Shown here one piece after another: positions 1 through 35,949 of a stretch of 64,000 nucleotides of DNA. Source of the stretch: Hormiphora californensis (Eukaryota; Ctenophora; Tentaculata; Cydippida; Pleurobrachiidae); NCBI GenBank assembly GCA_020137815.1, contig CM035361.1:909524-973523 (forward strand), given 5' to 3'. Each line of letters starts with the position of its first letter. Within the stretch, counting starts at the first letter, position 1. A model generated the notes under the pieces. The model had not been told where the DNA came from. It made no database searches and saw only the letters and a list, made by a program, of their open reading frames with translations. Both the position numbers and the translations under genes were made by a program.

Positions 1-27
1 GAAGGACAGATATCATATTGTTTCCAG

Positions 28-22467
<22,440 letters not shown>

Positions 22468-23590
22468 AGGAACTCCAATCAATTGCTTTTGTGATGCTAG
22501 AGAGACTATGATGGGTTTTATTAACGGTGACTGGGCCTACATGGTTTAGATAGAGCCAGAGGTTGGAAATAAAACAATCTTTGATTTTGTACAATATATT
22601 GCGGGTCGATGTTTTTTTGTGTGTTTTTTTGTGATTCATTTTCATCCGTGCTGCTGAGTTGTCGCGTTGATCGTGTGTAGAATCTTTTTTCACTTCAAAA
22701 CAAGCTCTCACAAACAATATTTCTAAAAGGGTGTAAATAGTTATTTTAAGTGAAACGGACTTTCGATTGAATTTGCTGAATCGTTCACTTTTCAATTAAC
22801 GAGTTGTAAATGTTAAGATAGGGCAGAGAGGAGACTTACATGATCATCTGTTTAGAACGTTTTGGGTTTTTTGTTAAGTGTGTGTTAAACATGCAAATGT
22901 GTGTATTTATTTAGTGTTTTTGTTGTTGGTCATTGATTTAATAACTTTGAAACACTGTGTTTTTATTTTTCCCGGCTCTTGAAACCTGACAATGTCCATT
23001 TCCTGTGGGCTTTCCAGAGACTGCAATTGAAAACTCCTAAAAGCTGAAGCTTTCGATTATCGCACTCATTTGGAAATGGCTCATCAACTGGAAAGTCCAG
23101 GCCAATCCCAGCCACTGTGGCAGGTGGCTGGGCTTGGAATTCAATATCCATGGGCCGATACGTCGAGGCGCCGCCGGTCTCTGGACCTCCATCTCACAGG
23201 TTGTTCGAAACGCGCACTATTCTGTTGACTCACTGCTGACAGCTTGGTCTTTCAACAGAAGAGTGTCCGCGCGCGAAACGCAACAAACACGTTTCCAGGA
23301 GAAATGTGTCAAAACAACGGACCTCATAAATCCTAATTCACTCAGGTCTCAGCTTTACCAATGATTATTGAAGCGATCAGGTAATAGGTATCCCAAGTAG
23401 GTACATGGTTACCAAAGAGTACAAATATTTTATGTAACTGATTAAGAAAATATACACACAGTACATTATTTACACTCATTACAAAATTAATCACACACTC
23501 ACTCAGTCCAGCTGCTCTATTATCTCACAAAAAACTCTGATATATTTTGAAAATCTGTATTTCTAAAAAACTCTCCCCGCCTCTTTCCCC
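22468..23590. other. Intergenic region between two convergent genes
   Basis: This is the 3' side of both the WDFY3-like gene and the minus-strand zinc-finger gene. Short open frames on both strands around 22963-23364 have no recognised family and no clear splice structure. Otherwise AT-rich sequence. Confidence 0.7.
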
Positions 23591-26500
23591 TCATTTCCGC
23601 CTTGACACTTTCATCGGCTTACGACTGTTCCTCTCCTTACAAACAGGCATATGCCTCTTTCCGGCAGTTTCGTTAAACCTAGTGAGAGATGGTTAGGGGA
23701 GAAATAAGTAGATAAAGAAAGATATAATTGAATGATTTAAGAAACAGCTAATAAATAAAGATATGGAAAAAAGAGTTAAGTTACAGTTGCCTTGTTTGAA
23801 CAAAACAAAGTTACAGCTATTAGATAATAAAGATATTATTCTTCATCTATGGAAAAAAGGTAATATTTAAGAAATAGTAAGTTACCTTCTGTTGCAAGTA
23901 GGGCATGTTATGTAGTCTGGGTTTTCAACGGGAGGGGCAGCAACTCCCGTTCTGGCGCACTTTACTATCTGTTGGAACTCATCTGTGGGAGAGGAGGAAG
24001 ATGTATAAGGTGGGATAAGTTGGTTTTGGAGGGGAAGAGGGAGATGTGTATTAGATGGGATGGGGATATCATAGATAAGGTGAGATAGTTTTTAACTGGT
24101 CGAAGATGGATCGGGCACGCAACATGGTAGAGTAGCTAACTAACGGTTTGTTCAAATGATAGTTTCTATTCAGATTGCTCGAGAGTTATTACCGTGTGCA
24201 TTTTTCCATCCCCTCGTTTTTGGTTTGTTATGTTCAACCTTATGCATCCCTCTAGCAACATATTGGGCGTAGTCCGTTCCTTCCGCTCTCTTCTTCGTTG
24301 TATCAAATACTTTCCGCTGCTTAGTAGCTGTCTTCTGTTATATAGAAGTGGTGTGGTGTTAGTTAACTTGGAATGTTTTTGGGCAAGAACAGAGAACAAT
24401 TTCAGGCTCAACTCTTTTGATCAGTAGGTAAAGGCAGACTATAAAGTATTATTTAACATGTTCGTCCCCAAAAACGCGAGAAAGTGGCTCTGAGCTCGAG
24501 TGCACCTACGTTACAAATGTTTGTATGTTTAGCCAGTCTGTCCTCCCCAAACTTCCTCCCACAGATTCCACATGGTACCAACCGAACTGGCATGACAGCA
24601 TCCTCCCCTTCAATGGGTTGGGAGAAGATATCAGGGGCTGGGGGTGGGACTACTTCTGGGGGCGAGGTTTCCTGTAATTAGAGGGTAGTGAGAGTTATTA
24701 GAATGAAATAAGTTAGTTAGTTGTAAGTGTTATTAGAAAGAGGTATTAGAGTTTAGAAATCAGTCAGTGGAGAGAAAACAAATGGGAGGTGTGAGTGTGA
24801 CAAATGATATGCGTGGTTTTAGAAAAATTGTGAAATCGGACAAACATTACAAAACATAATATTGAATACAAAAACAAAAAATCGACTGTTTGTGGTTCAT
24901 TGAATTGTCTACTCCTTTTTTACCCTTGATGGTGGTTGATGTTGTTTAGTGGGCTGGGCTGGGGTACCACCTGCCCTTTTCTTTGCTGATTTCTCCATCT
25001 GCTTTTGGAACATTTTCTTTTGTGTTTCTTCCAGCCTAGAGAGGAAAACAATACAGGGTGTTCATTTTGGATCTTTACAAGCGTTGGGCTTCACCCAGAA
25101 AACAGTTGACTAGATTAGGTCGTGAAACTTCTTACTTGGACTATTCTATACCCTCATTCAAGGTTCCTGGGGATTTTGGAGCTCTATTACCCCGGGAAGT
25201 GTGTTTTTGGCATCAAAACTACCAGAAGGAATTTTTTGCTGGTGCTGAGACTTTGCTAAAATGTTTTTTGGGTAATTTCTATGTCAATCCTAAAGTTTCA
25301 TGGAGATTGGATGTGTTTTTCGGACTCAAAATTTCGTAAAAAGTGGCTGGAAAGGCTCGAAAACGGCTCAAAAACGGCAAAAATGGAATCTTTCCAGCCA
25401 CTTTCTATGAAGTTTTGAGTCCGAAAAACACATCCAATCTCCATGAAACTTTAGGATTGACATAGAAATTACCCAAAAAACATTTTAGCAAAGTCTCAGC
25501 ACCAGCAAAAAATTCCTTCTGGTAGTTTTGATGCCAAAAACACACTTCCCGGGGTACTAGAGCTCCAAAATCCCCAGGAACCTTGAATGAGGGTATAGAA
25601 TAGTCCAAGTATGAAGTTTCACGACCTAATCTTGTCAACTGTTTTCTGGGTGAAGCCCAACGCTTGTAAAGATCCAAAATGAACACCGTGTATGTTTACT
25701 TTCAAGTCGAAATAACATAATTAATATTGCCGAGTTTGGGTATTATATGAACCGATAAAAAGATAACAAGTTTCCAGGGGGGGGGTACCTTTTTCGTTTT
25801 TGTTCCTCCAGCCTCTTCTTCTGTAACGCCTTCCTCTCCTGATCTTCCTCCTCTTGCATTCTCTCCAACCTCCTCTCTTCTTCAGCAATCTTCTTTTTTA
25901 GTGATTCCTCCTTCTTTCTGATCATCTCTCTCAGCCGGGCTTTCTCATCCACAGGGATGGGGTCTTGTTCTAGGAATAGAGGAGAGTTATGGTCTTGTTC
26001 AGATAGGAATAACTCTAATTTCCATATAACTCTCCCGTATATATAGGAGAGTTATTATGGAAATTAAAGTCTCCTTCACAGAATATAAAGCAGATTGGAG
26101 CTGTAGTATAGTTGACATTGTCTCTACACAAGCATGTTGACTACCATTCTTACCTTGGTTCTCTTCTACTGAAGGCTGCTTTTCAACCGGTTTCCGTTTT
26201 CTCTCTGACGCCGCTTTGTTGCTAGGTGTTTTAGCTGGGGTTTTGGTGGGACCGTTTGGAGTCTTTGTTGCTGCGTTGTTATAGCCGTTGTTAGGGGTAG
26301 GAGCGTTGATATAGCCGTTGCTAGGTGTCTTTGTCGGAGTGTTAGATGATGATATTGGTGGGATAACAGGTGTCTTATTGAACTCACTAACTCCAGAACC
26401 TGGAAAAGAGACGGGTTGTTAGTTGTAAACAGAGAAATGAGACTTCAACTAGATCAGTACCATGATGCACGTCCAAAATACTGGACTAAGTAACGCGGGA

Positions 26501-29500
26501 GGGGTTGTTATGTTCAACCGTCCTTTACAAAACTTGGTGCCAAAATTTGAATTTGTATCTGCATTTTGATGTCTCCTACCTCTTCTAAAAACATGAGTAT
26601 CTCCTTCATCAGCTAGGTTGAGAGGTGTTGGGGTTCTGCTTTGTATGATTTCGGTACAGACGTTCCAATCAATCGGGGACATGCCTAAAATATTTTGTTA
26701 ATAGTATTCGGATATTCTGCTTCTCCTTAGATCATTGTTAAAGAACCTGTCAGGCCAATGCTCTGACCACAGTTCTCGCACGCTCCGCGAAAATGATAAT
26801 AGGGTGAGGCCAATGCTCTGACAGTATAGAACTGTGTGTTAGAACTCTCTCCTGCTAATTTGCATGGCAGATTCTTTGTTGTAAAATTCATGGTAATGCT
26901 AGTCTCTATTCTTAGACCACATACTCCAACTTCAACTAAACAAAACTTCTCACTTCTTATTATTTTACATACACAACTCCTAATTTTGCTAGGATTATCA
27001 TAGGACGGCGAATAAAGAAAAAACAGATACGAATTCCTAATTCCTGAGACACAACAGCTACACCTGCAGTTAACAGCTTGACTACTGAATTCTCTAACCT
27101 GATGGTTTCCTCTGCACAACGCGGTGCTCTGCAAACGCAGGATCTATCTCGAAATCATTGTTGTTAGGGACAGGTTCCTGTTGCTGTTGTTGCAGTTCCT
27201 GTTGTTGTAGTTCCTGTTGTAGTTGTTGCTGTTCCCCTGTTGGCGGCCTGCTACTGTACCTGTAAAGATTCGGTTAGACATTTGTTATAAGATATCAATA
27301 ATTGATGCGTTGATCATGGATAGTCGGTGATCCCTCTCTTTTACCCCCCCCCCCTAACTGTTGCGCCTATGATAATGGCAGCTTGGCTAGCTCTCCGACT
27401 ATTAGGCTATACAGGAAAACTATATTAATTATAAAAATATCAATAAGAATTATGTTGTTGAGCAAGGAAAATTATTGCAATACCTTGCGGCTTGCCTTGA
27501 CTAACATTAGTAGGGCTCTCTCTCCCGAGATGCATGGCTAACATACAACTCCAGATTTAAATGACTCATTATACCGCGTGGCCCAAATTAAAGGGAGGGT
27601 ACGTTGGCCTTCTTTTCACCCAGAAGTTTAATTTCAATCACTCTGATATTTTGACACAATGTCTGCATGGTTACTCATTCGAGGAATCCGAAGTTTCAGC
27701 CCTCTGGATAAAAGTTCATTTTTTTCGACCGAATGAACATTGAATGAACACCAATATGGGACCATATTTCGGTACCAAAGTTTCACAAATTTGTTTGGCT
27801 ATCGATTTCCTTTCGAATGGGACCAGTTTGAGCTTAATTGGATCACCACAAGAATCACAGTGATCCGTTTTCTAAGCCTAGGGTAAGTCATGTGATCCCC
27901 ATCAAATTATGACGTGTTAGCAAGAGAGCTTACATTTTAACGGATGCTGTATCGGTACACCATCCTCATTAGCAGACGTGATACGTGATACTCGACCGTT
28001 ACACCTGCTTATTGGCACTTAGTAATGACGCTATCGTCTCATTAGGTGTCAGATGACCAAACCTAGGGTTAGATAACTAGACACTGTGTCTCTTGTGGTG
28101 GTCCAATTGAGCTCAAATTAGTCGCGTTTGAAAGGAAATCGATACCCGAAGGCGACTGTGAAATTCCGGTTCCAAAAAGCAGTCCTGTTTTCAAGTTCAT
28201 TCAGGATTCATTCCAGTCGGAAAAATGAATTTTAAGATAGAGAGCCTTAATTCCTGCTAACATCAAAATTGATCAAGTGAAGTGGCCGTACAGATTTTTA
28301 GCGCCTGAATTTACCGATTTCTGGTCAAAACAGGTCAAAATCGATGTTTGGTAAAAAATATCATCTTTAAATAACTTACTATTTCACCCACTAAACTTCA
28401 TTCAATTTTAATAAAAATGCAGATTGCCATTTGTTGATACTTGCTCTATTGTATGGCGGTTTTTTGAATAATAAAATCGAATTTAATCAAGAGAAAACCT
28501 CAAAAAACCCAAAAAACGAAAAATTGAGTTCATTAATGAACTTTCAACTTTTATGATTTGAAACTTCGGATTCCTCGAATGAGTACCCATGCAGACATTG
28601 TGTCAAAATATCAGAGTGATTGAAATTAAACTTCTGGGTGAAAAGAAGGCCAACGTACCCTCCCTTTAATTTGGGCCACGCGGTATTATCGAACAACAGC
28701 GCACATTATCATAGTTGTTTGTAGCTTGTCTAATAAGGATTATCAGGCACGCCCCCCCCCCCCCCCCCGTATGAACATGAACAATATTATTTGTAAATTG
28801 TCTCACCTCTTGTTAGGTGTGCTCTTGACTCCACTAGCCTGCCTCGCACCAACGGGAGGGAGAACCGCCTTACTGTTCGAGTTCAGGGAATTGTTTCGAG
28901 GTGGGGGTGGTTGTGTGATAGCATGTTGGTTGGAAGGAGTTGTAGTTGATAGACTCCTGTAGGAAGGGAGGGAGAGGGTGGGGTGGTTAGATAGGTATAG
29001 AGAGGGGGTTTAGAGAGAGGGATGGTTAGAGGGATGGATGGTTAGAGGGAAGGGAATTGAGGTATCAGCACTCGTACGATGAGACCATCGATAATGACGT
29101 CATATGAACCTGATTCTGCGTTACTTACTGTTTAGTTCTCTTCTTTTGAGGTGTCTGATGTTGTTGTTGCTGGGATGGAATTGGAGCTGTCTGGTTCACA
29201 ACCTCAGGCTCCACTCTCCTATTATTATACTGACTCGCTTCTTGAAACCCCCGTGGCCCATTATCGGTACGAGCCAATTGGGCTCTACTACCGGGGAGCG
29301 AGGGAGGAAGGGAGTAACGCTTTGTTCTCTCTTGCTCTCGTGTAGCCGCGTTAGCACTTACAACAGCTCGCATCTTCTCTTCCTGTGGTAAAAATGATAG
29401 TTTCTATGGAGATAAATGGTGGAATAAGATCTCTTTTATAGCGTAATTATCCACTCTACTTGATAGAAACACACGTACCCCCCCCCCCCACGTACCACAA

Positions 29501-29646
29501 CTTACCCTTTCGATAAACACTTTCCGTTGGAAGTTCTGTTTGATCAGTTCTAATTGGGAGCTGTGCCTCCGGAAATGCCGGGATGTCCTGAGGGATGGGA
29601 TTCGAGATCCGGGGGGTTTTACCACAACTGGATAGGCTGATGCCAT
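23591..29646 (-). CDS. ZC2HC1C: ZC2HC1-family zinc-finger protein (ZC2HC1C-like), 12 exons
   Basis: Function is poorly known in any animal. Exons in transcript order: 29506-29646, 29129-29382, 28807-28956, 27099-27259, 26580-26684, 26154-26399, 25789-25969, 24924-25035, 24510-24671, 24193-24334, 23886-23982, 23591-23678. All phases join; the product is 612 residues. The N-terminal half is low-complexity (Q-rich around LQQELQQQELQQQQQ, then TPTKTPSNG repeats). A charged coiled coil follows (EKARLREMIRKKEESLKKK onward). The C-terminus has two C2HC fingers, CGICGRKFGEDRLAKHTNIC and CPTCNRRFNETAGKRHMPVC, linked by the family hallmark KVFDTTKKRAEGTDYAQ. C-terminal fingers after a long N-terminus resemble ZC2HC1C more than ZC2HC1A/B. 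Two introns carry large foldback elements. Confidence 0.88.
25054..25690. mobile_element. Foldback element family B, copy 1 (637 bp)
   Basis: A near-perfect palindrome: each arm of about 300 bp encodes the same 93-residue open frame in opposite directions. Ends are CAGGGTGTTCATTTTGGATC and GATCCAAAATGAACACCGTG, flanked by TA on both sides, consistent with a TA target. It lies in a zinc-finger gene intron. A second copy is at 57863-58498. Confidence 0.92.
27574..28683. mobile_element. 1.1-kb foldback/MITE with TA target
   Basis: Perfect terminal inverted repeats begin CCGCGTGGCCCAAATTAAAG and run about 130 bp to the CATGCAGACATTG segment. Flanking bases are TA on both sides. Weaker inverted similarity continues inward (ATCGATTTCCTTTCGAA against GAAAGGAAATCGAT). 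No transposase frame is seen, so it is probably a non-autonomous Tc1/mariner-like element. It is in the intron between exons 28807-28956 and 27099-27259. Confidence 0.88.
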
Positions 29647-30603
<957 letters not shown>

Positions 30604-33600
30604 TCATGATGCAGCAATCTCGAAGAAGTCGATAAGAGATTCTAGTTCGTAATTATCCAGTACCTCGAGCAGCATGGGTACCTGAGATTACGGGTCATTA
30701 TTATTTATTAGTCAAGAGTCAAATGAGATAAAGAACCGTTATTGATATTCAAGAGAGAAATGAATAAAGAGGGATCATATATTGCGAGATGGGATGGGGT
30801 TTGGGTGAGAAGCTGGGTAACAGGTGTAGTTACATTATTACAAAACGGTGCATCTAAAAGAGAAGAAAACGGGGGAGAGAGGGAGATAGAGATTAAATTG
30901 AGACCGTGACTTGTCTCGACAAGACTATTATCTCTTTAGCTTATACAGCTTTAAACCTGTTTTGCTCGCCGCGGAGTGTGGAGAAGTTGAATGTCTGATA
31001 CTCTGATAGTTTTTACTAAACAATAATACTCGGAAAATGCCGCGATACACCAATCACTCAAGTTGTGTACTGCTTACCTTATTCTTGACGTTCATCCCCT
31101 TGAATTTGTACTTGTCAATGTAAAGATCTGTTATCATACCGTATAACCTGCAATATAATTAGGTAATTAATTAGGTTACTAATTAGGTAACTAATTAAGT
31201 AATTAGTTGTAATGATATTGTCTCATTGTCCCGATTGGTATGGTTTTGTGAAATAATGAAATATTGAAATATATGATATTGTGTTAGTACCGTTCTAGAT
31301 GGCAGGGTTGTAATTTAAAACTAGCTTGTAACTTTTCTGCGTTGTCCAAAATATCCCTGTACTCTGGTGACAGGAAATCAACTGATGGTTCATGTAGCGA
31401 TAGCTCCTGAAAGATGGTTTTAATGATTAGGAAACATGATTTAGTTAATAACTATCTATGTAATAACTAATAACTAAACCAAATGTTCGATTGTCCCACA
31501 ATCCAATATTTAGTCGGATGAACTTTTATGTTCAATTTTGTGAGGCAATTAGATCAGTTACTATTTGGCCATCCCTAAATATTAAATGCATGGCTGGAGA
31601 TTATATGTATCTCGGTATAACAACTAAATATAGGTTGATATTGTTTTTTTAGTTATCTAGTACACTACGTATCACCGTCCCATATTCTTCTAGGAAGCAA
31701 TGAGGCCCAAGATAATTTTGTTTCTCCTCTTGGTTACAGTTGACTCAAATCAGTTGACCGTCCAATCAGTCACTGCATCACAATACAAAGTTGTAATATA
31801 TGGTTTCAAGATTGACCCGGGTAATGTTGTTGATGGAAACTACACCACTTTGTTCATTGCTAGATCTACAGCACGGAAATGGTTGAAGTTGAATCTAACG
31901 AAACCAGCAAATGTTGGAACGGTAGCTATTGTAAACAGGTTGGTATTTTGAATCATTTCATCTCCAAAACAGACGAATGTTCTAACCCTCCTTTTCATTT
32001 GTTTCATGGTGCGGGGCACAGTGAGTGCAGGGTCGAACAAGGCAAATCAGACCCTCAATTATCAATCTTACATTTTACAGGATCGATTTTGGTAGAGACG
32101 AAAATTCTATGATTACTATCAGAGACCGTATTATCGGAACTACTGTCGAATTGACAGGATATAATGATCACGTCATAGTGACCTGTGGGACAATAACAGA
32201 AAGTCAACTAGACTACAGCTCATATGAGGACCAAACATATACCGTACGTTATCAAATTTAATTAAATAATTAATTACATGATTAATTAAGTAATGAATTA
32301 AAATTAACCTAGTTCGTCTTGAGTTAACTAATAATTTCAGGTGAACTGTCTTCAACCATCCTACACGCAGATTGTTGAAGTTTGGAACGAAGCAAACCAA
32401 GTTATGAATTTAGCAGAAATTTTCGTTTATCAAGCTAAAATTAGTAAGTAAAACAAGTTTGCAAAAACATGAACAAAACACAAGGTATTTTATTTTAAAT
32501 TTGCTAAAAAACTAAAGTAAGATTGGGGATCTTACTTTAGTTGCTACAGCTAAATTATTTGTTTTTCCGTAAAAATGGGGGTAATTTAACCATTCTAGGG
32601 AGAATTCCTCAGAAAAAAGTATGAATTCACCTTCAGAGCATCAATAAGTTGAACTTTCTTCGCCAGCAGTAGCTGTTCGTCAAGTTTAGGATGTATCAGA
32701 CGAAGGGCATGAGGAATGGAGTCATCATTCAACTCGTATGTTATACTGAGGATATAAAAGGGAGTTGTTGACTCGTTGAGGTTATAGTCAGGTACTCTCT
32801 CACGCGTTATAAATAAATCACGCGTTACTTTCTATATCACGCGTGATTGTTTACCTAAGGGAAATCTTGCGTTGCGTCGCCAGTTTCGTTATCACATCTT
32901 TCAGTATTGAAATTGTTGAAATGTTATCCGATCTAAACTCAACCGAATTCTGAGTGTGGGGATCTGTATATTAGATAACTCCCATTCAAAATAAGTTCTA
33001 CATAAATGTTCCACATATTATATCTGTTTGATTCCTTGTTTAATATATAAAACTACAATAACTAACTTCCCTCTACTTCCATTACCAGCTACTAATTACC
33101 AGCTACTAATTACCAGCTACTAATTACCAGCTACTAATTACCAGCTACTAATTACCAGCTACTAATTACCAGCTACTAATTACCAGCTACTAATTACCAG
33201 CTACTAATAACCTGGGTATAATTGCACTCCAGTTGGGTATCAAGGAAGGAACTCTGGAAGTACATGACAACTGTATCTCCCTGAGGACACTTCTCTGGGA
33301 CATCGGGAATGCAATACCCAATCCAGGCGTGCACTTCGCCTGGTGAGAGATATTGTTTAGGTTAGGTATACCGTGACATTGATGTGATGAGTTTCAAACA
33401 TTCTTATTCTTCAAATGAGCTCTTCTATAATGGCGATCAGACTATAAATCTAGTAAAGTTGGGGTGTGTTATATTGAATGATTGCCTATTGAGTGCTACT
33501 TACCTAAACTAAACTTTCCAGTCAATTTCAACAAATTGAAAGGTCTTGAATCATCCAAAATATGAGTCCGCCTGTGCAACGACAGTGGTTTGATCTGGTA

Positions 33601-35949
33601 TTGTCTGAGTTGTGCTGTTTTTGGCTGAATTCTGGGGGTTATGTAAACTTGTAGTGTCCCATATTGACCCTCAATCGATCGAATCTTTACATCAAGGCGA
33701 GTTGTGTTCGCCTGACATCTGAAATAAAACGAGAATTTACAAAAAATCTCAAATTACGCTCCCGGGGAATACAGTCAACTCTCAATCAATCCTCGATTAA
33801 CATGCAACTAACTCTTGTATTCACTCCCGATAATCCAGTTGCTACTCAAAAGTATCTACTGACCGATATGTCGCCAGGATGAAATTCTTGTCCTCAGGAT
33901 TGCAGGAGCTGTGTGAGACTACTGCTGAGTTCCTCTCAACATCCAACAGGTCAATCGGTACATCACACTGCGAGAGAGGGGTAACCACTAGGTGAGATTA
34001 ACAACAAGAATAAGTAATAGTTCTCTGGAAAAGTTAAACGAAAAAGACGAGTCCAGTGATAAAGTATCCTGATCAGGATATCACTGCAGTATTGATCACT
34101 GATTAAAATATCGGGCCGGTACCAACCTGAACTAAAACGTTCTCAATAGGCATTTGGATCTCGATAGAAAGAAGGTAGTTTGCATCTGTTGGACTCAGCA
34201 CAAACTTGTCATTGACATGGAACTTTAGGACAGCGCTCACAGCAGAGTCAGAAGAGGCAGATTGTTGGTACTTTTCACGCTCTGAGACAACTTGCCTGAA
34301 AGGAAACAATGAGTTAGGGACATTATTAGGGGACAACTTGCCAAACAGATAATACGGAATATTATTTGGAGATCAAATAGATTTGGAACACCCAATACTA
34401 AGATATACTGAAACAGTACATCTGACTACTACTTGATAGTAAGAATAAGATATATATTAGATAGCTACCACTTCTCACCGTTTCAGATCCTCTATTTCCC
34501 TTTTGAAATCCTCAACTTTAGTTTTAGTGCTACTACTGACTACTGCAGCCCCGGTGTGAGACCGTGCCTTGGGCTCTGTTGTCAGGCTTATCACATGTCC
34601 GGGGTAGGTTGATATTACCACATCTAGGAAGGGGGGAGTTAGTAACTTTATCACAGGTTCAATCTCTTATAATTATTGAAGTTTGTACATCTTGTACGGT
34701 CGTTGTTCAACTTAGTATACATATGAGTCACTGTTTTGTTCTAACTCTCCTTTACAACCGCTGCGGGGCACGATGGATAGTGAAGGTCGAACAAAGCAAC
34801 GAGTTACTGTTGCACCACCTACCTGGATGGCTTGTCGACCCAATAAGACCGGTACCCACTGCAGTTATTGTTTCTGAGACATTGGCTGACGTGATCTTTT
34901 TAGGTTGACCCTACAGAGAGAAGCAAGGTTGATCATATGAAGCAGATTGTGAACTGAAATTTGAAAATCGACAATAAAATTTAGAATCATAAATGTAATA
35001 TCAATTACCTACCTCAGTTATAGAGTAGATTTCCACGTTTCCGTCATCCCGTGATATTACAACATCACTGATTCCATCGCCAGTAATATCGTAAGAATCG
35101 ATGGCAGTGATACCGCCCATACCTCCTGGGTTGGGAATCTCCCACCTGAGAAGGGGGGGTTTAGTTGTGTGAGGTGGGAAAAGTGGACAGCGATCAGGGT
35201 CTAACTAGGCAAAAAAGAAAGGGGTGGAGAAGTTAGAAAAGATGTGAGTGAGAGGTAAAGTACCTGTGACAGGGATTATCTTTATTGATTGTAACAAGTC
35301 CTACCAGCCCATCCTGTGTTCCATAAAGTAGATTATTATGTCCATACCCACTCATAACATCATACAATGCCAGAGTTGAGGGCGCCCCTGGAACCTCCGC
35401 CTCGTACAGCAGATCATTCCCAGCAAGAACTCTGAGAACACGATCCTGACATCCAAGAACAGGAATCACCTCCTGAGCATCGTTTGGTATCCCACAAATA
35501 TCATTTATTTTGTCAGATGACAGGTAGAAATGGGTGTCTTTGCAGTTGCGATACATGTTGTAAATGTAGTGTCCTGTGATGTGTAAATCTGCACCCCATA
35601 CATGCATACTTTTGATCGAGTCCGATAGGTTTGTCTCAAACATGAGGAACTGCTTTCCTTTCTTTGTAAAACCTCGGACTTCCGAGTTTGTCGCTAGGAA
35701 GATCTTTTCTCTGAGCGATCCAAGAGCACCGCCAAGCTCCACTCGGTCGATCCTATTTCCAGGGAGCGTCTTGAAATCAACAACTGCATCACTTTTTCTA
35801 ACTTGAAAGCACGTTAAGATGCCATTGTGATCACCAACCGCAATTCGTTGTTGGAGTTTCTTGCCCGGTGGGTTTGGGAGGACTTTGAGGCATTTATGAG
35901 ACGTTGAGCCAACTGTCATGTGATCCACACGGGACAAACTGATCTCCAT
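30604..35949 (-). CDS. BBS7: BBS7, BBSome subunit, complete, 13 exons
   Basis: BBS7 is a core subunit of the BBSome coat that moves membrane proteins in cilia. Exons: 35264-35949, 35013-35145, 34823-34910, 34479-34623, 34127-34295, 33864-33967, 33504-33718, 33212-33339, 32855-32949, 32631-32745, 31291-31406, 31078-31147, 30604-30681. All phases agree; the product is 713 residues, close to the family's usual 715. Recognisable segments: [49 protein letters not shown] and [11 protein letters not shown] in the N-terminal beta-propeller; a coiled-coil [54 protein letters not shown]; and the C-terminal [18 protein letters not shown]. The frame is open to 35964 upstream, but the first ATG is at 35949 and aligns with the family start. 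Confidence 0.96.
31700..32451 (+). CDS. Secreted F5/8C or fucolectin-like jelly-roll protein, nested in BBS7 intron
   Basis: Three exons, 31700-31938, 32081-32243 and 32341-32451, join in frame to give about 170 residues. The start [14 protein letters not shown] is a clear signal peptide. The rest resembles the discoidin/fucolectin fold: [44 protein letters not shown], two spaced Cys (VTCG, VNC) and the closing strand NLAEIFVYQ. The classic fucose-binding HX24RXDX4R motif is not complete, because only RID is seen and the basic residue is absent, so sugar binding is uncertain. The end may instead splice on at a GTAAGT at 32444. It lies within the BBS7 intron 31407-32630 on the opposite strand. 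Confidence 0.72.
33083..33211. repeat. 14-bp minisatellite abutting a BBS7 donor
   Basis: About nine copies of TTACCAGCTACTAA (plus strand) end at the donor of exon 33212-33339. In transcript sense each unit reads TAGTAGCTGGTAAT and offers a GGTAAT donor-like motif immediately downstream of the real GTTATT donor. Confidence 0.92.

Noticed and set aside
22963-23364. Small gene in the convergent intergenic region
   Set aside because: Open frames on both strands are short, have no recognised domain and lack convincing splice sites.
25058-25686. 93-residue frame MFILDLYKRWASPRK... in four copies, as a possible conserved gene
   Set aside because: It occurs on both arms of two foldback elements and has no known family. 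The repetition is explained by the palindromes.
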